From positions 682,001-746,000 of the forward strand of contig CAWUHX010000130.1 of assembly GCA_963922205.1 (NCBI GenBank): a stretch of 64,000 nt of DNA, written 5' to 3'. The DNA comes from Romanomermis culicivorax (taxonomy: Eukaryota > Nematoda > Enoplea > Mermithida > Mermithidae). The notes below the pieces were generated by a model. It searched no databases. It was not told the DNA's origin and saw nothing but the letters and a program-made list of their open reading frames with translations. Positions 12,071-23,132 of the stretch are shown one piece after another. A program made the translations under genes and the position numbers. Position 1 is the stretch's first letter, and each line of letters begins with the position of its first letter.

Positions 12071-15000
12071 TTATTTCGCAGTAAATGTTGGAGGTAAATC
12101 GTCAATATTCGAGCTATTGACCGGCGGCTGATCGCTCAATAGAACGAAAGGCGGAACTTTTACTTCGAATATGCGCCCCGATTCGCGTTCCATTTTAAAC
12201 GAACCCCTTAAGAGAAGACAACATGCATTTTGCAGAGATTCTTGCATCAAATAATTTCAGTATAGCATTACCACATTTGGCCGCTGGGCGTTGTCAGCGA
12301 AATACGACTGCTATATTGGAAAGCTCTGGCTAGTCGTGACAAAACTGGTTCCTAGTAAATTGGGAATAGATACAAGTGTCTGACCCTACAACAGGAACGC
12401 TATACTTAAGGACAGCTCTTTCTGTTGTACACTATGTCTATCTCTAAACACTGCACCAATGATTTTCAGATCCTGCAGACCCATAATTGAGGACAAATCC
12501 TGCCTCCCCCAGACTTCCAACGAGAATCAGTCAAGGACAATTCTCGCCTCATAATTAATCATAGGTCCCTATGCCTATCCTTAACCATTGTACCCCAAAA
12601 TAAGTTTTTTGGGTGTCACGCACCCATAATCCGGCATAACTCTTGCACCCGGGATCTCCAGCAAGAATTCCTACCAACACTAGCCATATAATCAATTATA
12701 GTAAGTTACACCTATCCTTAACCATTGCACTAGAGACTAGGTACCCATAATTAAGGAGAATTTTTACCTATGCTTCACCATTACACCCAGACTCTAAGCA
12801 AGAACTGCATATAGCTGAGACTAACTCTGGCCCTATCATTAACTATAGCACCCTACACGCATCCTTAACTATTGCACACCGCACCTATTCTTAATCATGG
12901 CACCACATCCTAACTACAACTTTTGCCTATGCTTAATCATTGCACCTCACTATCATAGACCAGTGGCAACTTCATATGACCCATACATGCCACAGCTCAG
13001 GCATGTCTAGACACGCCTACTTGGAGCTGCTATGTTATAACATATGCATATGTTAAAGCATTGCATCCCAGGGGCCTGGGGCTTACAGCTTGTATGTTAT
13101 TGAACCACCAGCTAATTGAGCAGACTTATGCTCTTGGATTTGGGAGGGGTACTTGGCAGACACGCACAGCAACAAATTTCCAGGGGGGGGGGTCCTTGAA
13201 CTTTTCATCTAGGGGTATAGGGGGGTCCGGGAGCAAACAAAAGAGATTTCTGGAAGCTTGTTTTTCATGCAAAATATGGACAAAAATCATCAAAAAAGCT
13301 TTATTGAAAGAAATTCAGGGGGAGGGGGTGTTTGACCATTCTTTTGTGTGAGGGGTGTGGCCTCAGTTAATGGATTTTACCCCCCCCCTAGCCCCTATGT
13401 CCATGTATGGTAGTTAGGCTGTGGCGAAAGTGAGCCCAGCAGGGCCTAAGAGGACTAACCGACAGCTGGTGAATTGGAAATATTTTACCATAGACAGAAT
13501 GCCTTTGCCACGAATAATGTCCATTTTTCCGGTACACGTCATTATTTTCCATTCACGTTCTCTTAAAACGCAACTAATCTCTTTGCTCAGATTTTCTAGT
13601 CTCGTACAATAACGCCACTGAAATATCCCATAAGCAACTGATAAAGAATATGATTTCTATCAACGTCAATTTTACCCAATAGAAACTATGGGCGTGATCC
13701 TGACTTTGTCCCATATAGAATGGGATTACTGTAACTCTGATGTTGTCGGTTGTTTTACGATAGACGGCACTCAAACTAAGCCATTGTCGATTTTCTTCTG
13801 TCCATATACGCAGTACATCGGTGGGTTCGTATTTTATCGAATTGGTTTCATCTGTATAGAATGCAAGTATAATCGGCAAATTTGAAATCGATACATATCT
13901 TACAGTATAATCACATAATATGATTTGCATGTATATTTAATGTACTGCATTTTGCTGGAAAGTACTAGAAGCTTCCACAATATTCTATAATATTCCTTTC
14001 ATGTATATTCTACAATGTTCTAGAACATTCCGTGATTTTCCATGATAAGCCGTGTTATTTTGCATAGTCATTCATTTCAGACATGCATGGCAAGAATTGT
14101 CCAGGGGGTAGGGTCCTTTGATTTTTTGTCCAGTGGGGTGGGGGGGGGGGTGCGCAAGCAAAAAAGTTCAGAAAGCTTGTTTTTCATACAAAACAAACAC
14201 AAAAATTATTTGAAAAGCTGTATTGGACAAATTACAGGGGGGAGTTTAACCATTTTTTGTGGGCCAGGGGGGGGGGGGTGGCCAGGGTCTCGGGTAAGGG
14301 AATTTACCCCCTACCCCTATGTGCATGCATGATTTCTTCATATATTTTACAACTAAGTATATCACTATTGTATGTCGTGTTAGTTAGCCTTATTAAACTT
14401 AGCTATTGCTGTATACCAAAGTACACAGCATCCGGTGAAATGCTTGCGATACTTCATAGGAATGTGACATAGATAGATTCGTATACTTAGAACAGGATCA
14501 ATCAATAAAAAATTAAAGGAAATTATTGATTAATGCTGTACAAAGTATAGCGCATCCAATGAAATGCTTGACATACTTCATAGGACTGTGACATGGATTC
14601 ATATACTTTCTACAGAATCAATCAATAAAGATGAAAGCATACTATTGATTAATGCTGTACAAAGTATACAGCATCCGTTGAAGTGCTTGACATACTTCAT
14701 ACAACTGTGACATGGATTCATATACTTTCTACAGAATCAATCAATAAAGATGAAAGCATATTATTGATTAATGCTGTACAAAGTATACAGCATCTCTTGA
14801 AATGCTTGACATACTTCATACCACTGTGACGTGGATTGATATACTTTCTACAGAATCAATCAATAAAAAAGAAGCAAATTATTGATTAGTGCTGTACAAA
14901 GTATACTGCATTCGTTGAAGTGCTTAACATACCTGATATGACTGTGACATGGATTCATATACTTTCTACACAATTAATCAATAAAGATGAAAGCAAATTA

Positions 15001-18000
15001 TTGATTAATGCTGTACAAAGTATACAGCATCCATTGAAGTGCTTAACATACCAGATATGACTGTGACGTGGATTCATATACTTTCTACAGAATCAATCAA
15101 TAAAAAAGAAGCAAATTATTGATTAGTGCTGTACAAAGTATACTGCATTCGTTGAAGTGCTTAACATACCTGATATGACTGTGACATGGATTCATATACT
15201 TTCTACACAATTAATCAATAAAGATGAAAGCAAATTATTGATTAATGCTGTACAAAGTATACAGCATCCATTGAAGTGCTTAACATACCTGATATGACTG
15301 TGACGTGGATTCATATACTTTCTACAGAATCAATCAATAAAAAAGAAGCAAATTATTGATTAGTGCTGTACAAAGTATACAGCATCCGTTGAAGTGCTTG
15401 ACATACTTCATACCACTGTGACGTGGATTCATATACTTTCTACACAATCAATCAATAAAGATGAAAGCATACTATTGATTAATGCTGTACAAAGTATACA
15501 GCATCGGATGACATACTTGCCATACTTCATGGCAGGGTGACCTAGAGTCATATAGTTACTACATTATCAATCAATAACAATGATAGGAAATTTTTGATCA
15601 ATGCTGTACAAAGTATAGAGCATAGGATCAACTACTCGCTATACTTCACATTGACTATTGCTTTGATGTTGCTGCCATTATGTTCAGCATGTGGTAACGG
15701 ATTAGCACACAATTTTGGGTGATGACATACGCAAAAGGAGTCTAGCATGATGAACATAGTGGCTGCAACATCAAAGCGAAAACTTACATATACTTATAAG
15801 GTCATGCATTAAATATGGGACCCTGGGTCTAGCAGGTGAGGGTGGCTGAGGGAGGGACTCACTCTTACGAGATTCCTTGAGAAAAGTGTCAATCATATTG
15901 TGTTGCAGGCACGTTTCGCTTTTCTTGACAGTATAAGGTAGAATATCGTCGTGGTCGACATAGTCGAGTCCTAAAAAACGTGTTATACAGTTTATATGCG
16001 TAATTGCGAAAAGTGCTATTGTTAACCAATTCTTAGAAATGACCCGAGCATAAAAAGCCACGTTCATCCCTTCGCTAGATTAACTTTTCAGAGCAAAAAA
16101 AATTGTTGTTTTTTTTTATTCGAGGAATTTGATAAGTGTGTTAATAATGCCGTGACCAAATACTCACCTGTATACTCTCTTTGACTGTTGTCGACACCGA
16201 TATGGGCCAAACTACCAATTTGGAACCTCTGTTGAAAGGTTAATGTTTAAATATAACAGTTGATAAACGATAGGTTCATGCATTAGGGATGGGATGCGTG
16301 TCCAGATTGGGATCCATTTACGTGGATATGTGACTAACTTTAAGGAGTGAAATCTGGATCTTTTTCCTGAATCTAGCCAGATTAGCTCTTGTGGATATGC
16401 ATACCAAAATAATTGGGATGCGATGACGCAATTTTTTACCATCCACATCCAAATCATTATCATCGCCATCTTGGTCTAGGGTTACCGCCCTCACCAGTTA
16501 TACAGGCCTGTAGAGGTGGAAGATACCCATGTACAAAACATAGGGATGAAAGTATACTGCCTCAAGAGTACAGCGTGAGACGTAGAAAGTATAGCTGGCA
16601 ATATGAATTCATATAACATGCCAGGTGGGGTATAGAATGTATAGTTGATGATGTAAGACATTGGGGAGGGGGTGTAGAAAGTACGCCGGAAGCTATAATG
16701 GGTAAAATCCAATCTCATTGTAGTGTATTTCTGCCGATTGTTGTACACTCATATTTTTTGTCGATTTTCGAAAGAGGCCCACAGGTATAAAGTGGAGTGA
16801 GCAAGGCGGACCATCGAGAGACGTCTTACTGTAGCACATATCGGCACGCATGCATTTGGGCTCTCTCTTATTATTATTGTTATATGTTTTGCGTACTCGC
16901 CTGCCTCCCTGTGCGCCCAGTCTTTTGGTGCTTTTCTCATTAGCACAACGGAGTGATTATATTCTCGCCCGTCGAAATTTGTATTAGTAAGTTTCCTTTG
17001 TGATTGGTAAACACTTGGAGAGAAGTTTACACTTCAATTTGACTTTTTTACGAGATTGCAAATAACGAAGCGACTTGGTATTCATGAAGCTCTTTCGGAT
17101 TGGAAGTCATTAAACCATAAAACCTTCCGAATTTTGGCGTTTGTTATAATTTGACACCACGAGGACCAACATCAGTGCCCTCAGAAAGATTGTTTAGCCA
17201 TGCGGATCAAATTTACGAACCAGAATGAATGGTGAACCTGCTGAAAAATTATTGTTTGTTAAAATTCAGGTCGGGTTTTGGGTCCAAAATTTCAAGAATT
17301 GGGGGTTGGGGACCAGTCAGGTATAATTTCACGTTCGACTACCCATTGCATCCCATTCACATAAAAAATCTGTATCTGTGGAAATTGTTCTTGGAATAAA
17401 TTTTGTAAGAACATTTTTGCAAACTTACAATATAGGGCCAGTCTCGTTCATCGATCAAAGCTTGATACCATAGACGACTAACTGGCTTTTCATCATCGAT
17501 CGAGCCAAAAATGTTGCATCTATGAACAGAATGTTATTTGTGTGAGAATTATTGCATAACTTTGTTCTGATGAATCTAGATTTGATAGAAAGATTGTGAA
17601 AAATATGTCCAAATTTGTCCGATTACTTGGACAATTTTAAAATTTATTCTTGACCTACTATCAAATTCAACATGCATTTACAGACTTTGAAATCAAAATA
17701 ACTTTCCTGGAATTAGGATCAAAATAATACAAATAAGCTTATTTATGTCTTAAAATTTATTTTAAACTCGGATGCATGAGGTCATGACTAACTTTCAAAA
17801 TCGGCGATTGTTCATCGAGTTTTGAAAATCTAAAAAATCAGTTTTTAACACTGAAATCACCATGTTGAATTGTACAAAATAGGATTAATTAGTTTAAAAA
17901 GTTATTGAATACATTTTACACTCGCATGCACAAGGTCATGACCCAGTCTCAAACTCAATGCTCGTTCAGTGGATTCTGCATATTTAACAAGAGAATTTTT

Positions 18001-18855
18001 TTGTCTGAAATCAGCATCTTGAATTCTACAAAAATGATACACATTCATTTATTCAAAATATATTTTACACTTAGATGCACCTGGTCATGACCTGGTAACA
18101 AACTCGAGGGTTGTTTGGTGAATTTTGAATATTAGAAAAAATGACTTTTTGCCTTTAAATCAGCATCTTGAATTCTACAAAATGCTATAAATAACTGTAC
18201 AAAAATTTTGAAAAAGATTTACACTATAAATCTCCTTCCTACTGTATTTTTTGTAATTTACAGTAAGCCAGAGTTTTTGACTATTCGGCTTACGTTTGAT
18301 TGTCAGAAAGTTGCGCTTTTGAACCCAAATTCTTATCTTTGTCGTGCATTTTGGCGGGCCAGGAAAAAAGTACGACGCCTCTATAGCCCAAAACCCGATG
18401 AAGGAAAAGCTGAAAATTGGATTTTATAGAAAAAAATTTAAAATTATCAAAATCATGAATAACTGCGTCGAAAATTAAAATAGAAAATTTTAAATTTAAT
18501 TTTTGAATTTTTTTCATCGAGATCTATCGATTGATACCTAATTAATTAAATTTTGAGGGTGAAAAAAATTATTTAAAAATATTTTGTAAATTAAAAAATT
18601 TTAAATTCTTACTGTAAAAATATTTTATTTACCTGTCCGCTATCATAGGCCAGGCTAGGTGGATTTGGTTGCTGAAAACTGCCCACTTCCATGAGTCTAA
18701 AATGATCAAGTATTTAAATTTAAATTTAAATTTTTTTTTAATTTTAAATTTTTTTCTAAATAAATCACTTACCTGGTGTCGCAAAATTTTCGAATTTTGA
18801 TTGATAAGTTGTATTTGAATTGTAAACTACGAAATTTATAAATAATCGATGACAT
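12071..18855 (-). CDS. POLDIP2: Polymerase delta-interacting protein 2 homologue (complete, ten exons)
   Basis: Exons in order of transcription are 18773-18855, 18633-18696, 18294-18409, 17429-17519, 16168-16228, 15869-15970, 13676-13851, 13489-13617, 12272-12351 and 12071-12206, totalling 1038 nt and 345 residues; every phase agrees. Residues 1-25 are basic and lack acidic residues (MSSIIYKFRSLQ...), a typical mitochondrial presequence. The YccV-like domain follows (GQLFLHRVLGYRGVVLFSWP, WYQALIDERDWPYI, GLDYVDHDDILPYT). The ApaG/DUF525 domain comes next (TTDNIRVTVIPFYMG, WRYCTRLENL, EPVLSR, FQYSSRISL, MWGSFKMERESGRIFEVKVP). The family protein is mitochondrial matrix/nuclear, binds DNA polymerase delta p50 and PCNA, and modulates ClpXP in mitochondria (established for the mammalian protein). 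Length is close to the human 368. The large introns hold mobile elements and arrays. A 3'-splice-like TTTTTGTAG lies 33 nt upstream of the start. Confidence 0.96.
12380..13060. repeat. Degenerate CTTAACCATTGCACC repeat in POLDIP2 intron 8
   Basis: Many irregular copies of CTTAACCATTGCACC and CACCTATGC-like words spaced by 25-60 bases. The units are too diverged for an exact period. No coding potential was seen. Confidence 0.5.
13150..13412 (+). mobile_element. G-rich MITE-like element, copy 2
   Basis: It runs from about GGCAGACACGCACAGCAA to CCCCTATGTCCATGTATGG with the same internal order as copy 1 (CCAGGGGG block, CTTGTTTTTCATGCAAAA, CAAAAATCATCAAAAAAGC, a second G run). It sits in POLDIP2 intron 8, some 75 bases from the exon that ends at 13489. 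Confidence 0.55.
14018..14030. promoter_or_regulatory. Perfect three-pentamer heat-shock element
   Basis: TTCTAGAACATTC fits TTCnnGAAnnTTC exactly, the binding site of heat-shock factor trimers (established consensus). More GAA/TTC pentamers flank it (TAGAAGCTTCC at 13966-13976). It lies inside the dispersed element, in an intron of POLDIP2. Whether it acts on that gene cannot be told from sequence. Confidence 0.6.
14085..14332 (+). mobile_element. G-rich MITE-like element, copy 3, nested in the HSE element
   Basis: The sequence from ATGCATGGCAAGAATTGTCC to CCCCTATGTGCATGCATGA matches copies 1 and 2. It splits HSE-element copy 1 in two. CATGCATG occurs on both sides of the insert and may be a target duplication or part of the terminal repeats. 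Confidence 0.6.
14391..15650. repeat. About 118-bp satellite with two hairpins per unit (POLDIP2 intron 6)
   Basis: About ten tandem copies. Each has GCTGTACAAAGTATACAGC (self-complementary), GTGCTTGACATACTTCAT, GTGACATGGATTCATATAC and then AATCAATCAATAAA facing TTATTGATTAATG about 15 bases later. The outer copies are diverged, and the inner ones alternate between two sub-types (spacer AAAAAGAAGCAA versus GATGAAAGCA), suggesting dimer-wise expansion. Confidence 0.85.
16500..16720 (+). repeat. Dispersed GTAGAAAGTACGCC repeat, copy 2
   Basis: GTAGAAAGTATAGC, GTAGAAAGTACGCCGGAAGC and GGTAAAATCC occur in the same order as at 11140-11350. It lies in POLDIP2 intron 4 and is directly followed by the next dispersed repeat. 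Confidence 0.5.
16725..16905 (-). repeat. Dispersed repeat shared with 60590-60760
   Basis: Read on the minus strand, the segment has GTGCTACAGTAAGACG, GATGGTCCGCCTTGCTCACT, CACTTTATACCTGTGGGCCTC and TCGACAAAAAATATG in the same order as the plus strand at about 60640-60720. The match runs over about 130 bases with scattered changes. No splice-leader, snRNA or tRNA feature could be confirmed. Confidence 0.5.
17640..18245. repeat. Short tandem array in POLDIP2 intron 3
   Basis: Four diverged copies of an approximately 130-bp unit: GATGCAC/TGAGGTCATGACC, a TCAAACTCG-like segment, AAATCAGCATCTTGAATTCT, ACAAAAT and TTATTTTACACT. It lies between the exons ending 17519 and beginning 18294. No exon was found. 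Confidence 0.55.
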
Positions 18856-18939
18856 TTTTGTAGAAAAAATTATTCGATTTCGTACCCCTACAAAAAGAGT
18901 GAAAATTAAATTATTTTTGTCTTGAAAATCAGACTGTAC

Positions 18940-19960
18940 AATGCATATTATAATATGTCCTATGTTAAAACATATAATTATGTTATAACATATACCAAGC
19001 TATAGCACATCATTATCCCATGTTATAACATATACCATGCTATAGCTTATCCCACATTATAACATTATCCCATGTTATAACATATGCTATGCTATAGCAT
19101 ATCCCACATTATAACGTTATCCCATGTTATAACATATACCATGCTACAGCATATCCCACATTATAACATTATCCCATGTTATAACATATGCCACACTTCA
19201 GGGCATCCCTTATTGAAACGTTATCCCATGTTATAACATATGCCATGCTATAGGGTATCCCACATTATAACATTATCCCATGTTATAACATATACCACGC
19301 TATAGCACATCCCGCATGCTATGTTACAACAAATGGCTTCGATATTGAAAATTTTTTGAGAATCCTCTTTTTATATGTTATGACATATGTCATTGTTATA
19401 ACATAAGACCATGTTAGAACATAGGACCATGTTATAACATAGACCTATGTTATAACATAGTGCTATGTTACAACATACGACATGATATTGTAGGTATATT
19501 TAATATAGTATGTTTACATTTTGCTGTATACAGCCTTAGTGACGTTTTTTGCTTCAAAAGGTATATCTTTCGACAGGCAGCTATATTTTGTGTGTTGTGA
19601 CAAATATAAGATGACATACATGTTATAATATGGGATATTTTATAACATGGGATATGTTATAACTTTGGGTATCTTATAACATGTATATTTTTTAGTGTGG
19701 TATGTTATGTTGTGGGATATGTTATAACATGGGACATATTAAAACGTGTGATATGTTATAATATATTCTATTTTGTAGCACATCTCATGTTATATTGTAC
19801 ACTACGTTATAAAACACCCCACGTATATCATACCCTGTGTTGTAACATGTCTCTCCATGTTATAGCATACCCTGCGTTCTTAAATACCTCTCCATGTTAT
19901 AACATATTCGATGTCAAAACATCCCTCATGTTATAACATACTCCGTGTTATACCATACCC
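18940..19960. repeat. TATGTTATAACATA palindromic satellite
   Basis: Intergenic array in which the self-complementary word TATGTTATAACATA and variants (CCCATGTTATAACATATGC, CACATTATAACATTATCC) recur every 20-40 bases. It lies just upstream (5') of POLDIP2, starting about 85 bases from its ATG. The same word dominates 47.7-49.2, 55.7-57.3 and 61.0-62.0 kb. Confidence 0.85.
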
Positions 19961-20905
19961 TATGTTATAGCATGTCCTATGTCTCAGTATGAGATATGTT
20001 ATAACATTGTATAGATATTGGCGCTTACTATGATTATTTGATGATTATTTTGTTAAAACATACATATGGCTTCCTATGTTACAACATATCTCCCATGTTA
20101 TACCATAGCCTATGTTATAGCATGTCCTATGTTTTAACATGAGATATGTTATAACATTGTATAGATATAGGGGCTCACTATGATTATTTGATAATTATTT
20201 TGTTAAAACGTACATATGGCTTCCTATGTTACAAGATATCTCCCATGTTATACCATACCCTATGTTATAGCATGTACTATGTTTTAACATGAGATATGTT
20301 ATAACATTGTATAGATATTGGGGCTCACTATGATCATTTGATGATTATTTTGTTAAAACATACATATGGCTTCCTATGTTACAACATATCTCCCATGTTA
20401 TACCATACCCTATGTTATAGCATGTCCTATGTTTTAACATGAGTCATGTTATAACATTGTATAGATATTGGGGCTTACTATGATTATTTGATGATTATTT
20501 TGTTAAAAGATACATATGGCTTCCTATGTTACAACATATCTCCCATGTTATACCATACCCTATGTTATAGCATGTCCTATGTTTTAACATGAGATATGTT
20601 ATAACATTGTATAGATATTGGGGCTCACTATGATCATTTGATGATTATTTTGTTAAAACATACATATGGCTTCCTATGTTACAACATATCTCCCATGTTA
20701 TACCATACCCTATGTTATAGCATGTCCTATGTTTTAACATGAGATATGTTATAACATTGTATTGATATTGGGGCTCACTATGATCATTTGATGATTATTT
20801 TGTTAAAACATACATATGGCTTCCTATGTTACAACATATCTCCCATGTTATAATATACCCTATGTTATACCATATCCTATGCTATAACATGTCAGTACGT
20901 TATAA
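19960..20905. repeat. Exact 150-bp higher-order repeat
   Basis: The word TTCCTATGTTACAA starts at 20071, 20221, 20371, 20521, 20671 and 20821, exactly 150 bases apart each time. Within a unit there are several TATGTTATA-type palindromes and one non-palindromic segment, CACTATGATCATTTGATGAT. Copies differ by only a few bases, much less than the surrounding array, so this block expanded recently. Confidence 0.92.
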
Positions 20906-22200
20906 CATGTCGAGAAACCAATTTGAATTTTGAAAAATGAATTTTGAATTTGGAAAATGAATTTAAAATTTTAAAAACGAATTTTCCCATTTGAAAAAAG
21001 TTTTTTGAATTCGAAAAATCAAATTTTACGAATAGAAAATGAATTTTGTCACATTAAAAAAGATTTTAAATTTAGAAAAATTGATTTTTAAATTAAAAAA
21101 AATTAATTTTGTCAATTAAAAAAAAAAGTTTCAAATTTGAAAAATCAATTTTATTAATTTAAAAAAAGAATTTTGAATTCAAAAAAATGAATTTTGTCAA
21201 TTTCGAGAAAAAAAATTATAATTTCGAATCTGAAAAATCAATTTGTTCAATTAAAAAGAATAATTTTGAATTTAAAAAAGAAATTTTGAATTTTAAAAAG
21301 GAATAAAAAATTTTAACAAATTAATTTTTAATTTTAAAAATAAATTTTGCTATTTGGGAAAAAAATTGTTTTGAATTCGAAAAATAAAATTTTATGAATA
21401 AAAATTGAGTTTTAAATTTAAAAAAATAAATTTTATGAATGAAAAAAAAAATTTCAAATTTGAAAAATTAAAAAACAGAATTTTGAAGCCAAATTAAAAA
21501 TCTTAACAAATTAATTTTGAATTTTGAAAAATGAATTTCAAATTTGAAAAATCAATTTTGTCAATCGAAAAAATTTTTTTTTTCAATTAAAAAAATGAAA
21601 TTTAAATCCGAAAAAAATAAGTTGGTCAAATAAAAATTAAATTATATATGTCAATTCGCCTTAAAAAAAGATTTTTAATTTTAAAAAATGTTTTTCAAAT
21701 GAATTTTTCAATTTAAAAAATGAATTTTCAATTTAAAAAATCCTAAAAATTAATTTTTTTCTCGAAAATAAGTCTATACGCTGAGAAAACTGGATTTTTT
21801 CGAATTTTTTTAGCAAAAAATACATAAACAAAGTATGAAATTAAAGTAAAATGAGCCTAATTCCAAAATTTTTCCGTAAATTTTAGCGGTTTTCCCCAAA
21901 AATCTACATTTTTTTGCACAAAAATGGACTTTTTTTCTCTTTTTTATGGGAAATTGGCTCAATTTCAAAATTTTTTCAAGTAAAAATGTGCCTGAAAATG
22001 AGGCCAAATTTCATTTTTCTCGACGATTCACACCAGGAATACATTTTTTACTGCTTTTACAGACAAAAATTGCTATTTTTTGAGCCGTTTTTCCATTTTT
22101 TTGGTGGGAAAATCAATTTTTTTTCAAATTTAAACTTTTTTTGGTTTTTCCATGGTTTTTTTTCCAGTTCAATTTTTTAGAATGTTTAATTTATCAAAAT
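20905..22200. repeat. AT-rich GAATTTTGAAAAATGAATTT-type repeats
   Basis: Degenerate 20-30-bp units of A and T with sparse G/C, like the gene B introns. From about 21780 to 22200 the sequence is T-rich with AAAAATGG words. No gene was recognised. Confidence 0.7.
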
Positions 22201-22239
22201 AGCGATGTAAAAGAGTTAAATTTTTTACATCGCTATTAT

Positions 22240-22625
22240 ATTGGGAGAGGCTAAATAGCCGCGCGGCTGTTTAGCCAAAAAAATGTATTTCGGCTAAACA
22301 ACCGCGCGGTTCGCTTCTACATAACCATGTTCGACAGACGGCCGTGCGGCTGTATAGCCAAAAAATCCACTTTGACTAAATAGCCGCGCGGCTATATAGC
22401 CATATTCGCTAAAAAGCCCTGCGGCTGTACAGCCGAAAATATTTCGGCTAAACAGCAGCGCGGGCCGCGGCTATATAACCATGTTCGCTTCGCTCGACAG
22501 CTGCGCGGCTGAATAGCCAAAAAAACTCATTTTGACTAAATAGCTGCGCGGCTCGTTGAATAGCCGCGCGGCTGTATAGCGAAAAACATACATTTTGGCT
22601 AGAAAGCCGCGCGGCCATTTAGCCA
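22240..22625. repeat. GC-rich palindrome cluster (AGCCGCGCGGCT)
   Basis: About ten copies of a 12-base palindrome AGCCGCGCGGCT or near variants, each set in TAAATAGCC...TATAGCC context. One copy reads AACCGCGCGGTT, where both arms changed together so that the palindrome is kept. This is the only GC-rich block of the region and contrasts with AT-rich flanks. Confidence 0.85.
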
Positions 22626-22765
22626 CTATCAAAAAATTTAGCGAATAATCCGCAAATCCGGATCGAGAGATTACAGGTCAATCATCCTTATCATTTATTA
22701 GGTTTTAAATTTATCAGAATTTTCGATTAAACTCAGAAATGATAAAATGAATCATTTAAACAGGC

Positions 22766-23020
22766 ATTTTTGAGCGAAAAAACCACGATTTGTTTTGAAA
22801 AAAACGGGAAAAAATTCGATCGTTCTCGTTTTTTAATCGGACTAAAACAGTTCGACGGCGAAAAAACCAGTCATTTTGATAAAAATGCACGTTATTATCC
22901 GAATTTTTTCCTCCGCAATAAAAATCATATCCCAAAATTTTTTTCCGCGAAAAAACGAAGTCGCCGAAGCTATACAAAAAAAAGCGACGGAATCGTGAAA
23001 CATTCCGAGCTACAGTAAAC
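22766..23020 (+). CDS. Exon-like open frame, unidentified (possible last exon)
   Basis: After a plausible acceptor (TTTAAACAG at 22754-22762) an open frame continues to a TAA inside CTACAGTAA (23010-23020). It is richer in G/C and Arg codons (CGT, CGC, CGA) than the neighbours and reads ICFEKNGKKFDRSRFLIGLK, then a basic tail KKRSRRSYTKKS. The segment RFLIGLKQFDGEK...FFLR loosely recalls the last strands of FGF-type trefoils, but this is weak. No upstream exons on the plus strand were found. It could be an orphan exon, a pseudogene fragment or chance; the minus strand is also open here. Confidence 0.25.
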
Positions 23021-23132
23021 ACGACACTCGCCAATATAAAGAACAAAACTGTAAAACATGTTCGTTAAACTGCAAAAATGACAAACAATATCCTCACCGT
23101 TTTATTGATCAAGTTACATCACTTTATTCAAT

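Larger units (their letters stand above)
13905..14395 (+). mobile_element. HSE-bearing dispersed element, copy 1 (interrupted)
   Basis: The left part (13905-14080) has CATATCTTACAGTATAATCA, TATGATTTGCATGTA and then a run of GAA/TTC pentamers ending CCGTGATTTTCCATGATAAG. The right part (about 14340-14395) has ATCACTATTGTATGTCGTG and TTAGTTAG. The two halves are contiguous in the copy at 62935-63165 but are separated here by G-rich element copy 3. It lies in POLDIP2 intron 6. Confidence 0.65.

Noticed and set aside
16725..16905. A spliced-leader or snRNA gene in the GATGGTCCG dispersed repeat.
   Set aside because: No Sm-binding site, leader-like 5' end with donor, or stem-loop common to both copies could be made out.
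17040..17420. Minus-strand frame pieces (such as FGRFYGLMTSNPKELHEY) that look like exons between POLDIP2 exons 4 and 5.
   Set aside because: The flanking POLDIP2 exons join directly in phase and align with the family without this material. The pieces have in-frame stops and no matching splice phases.
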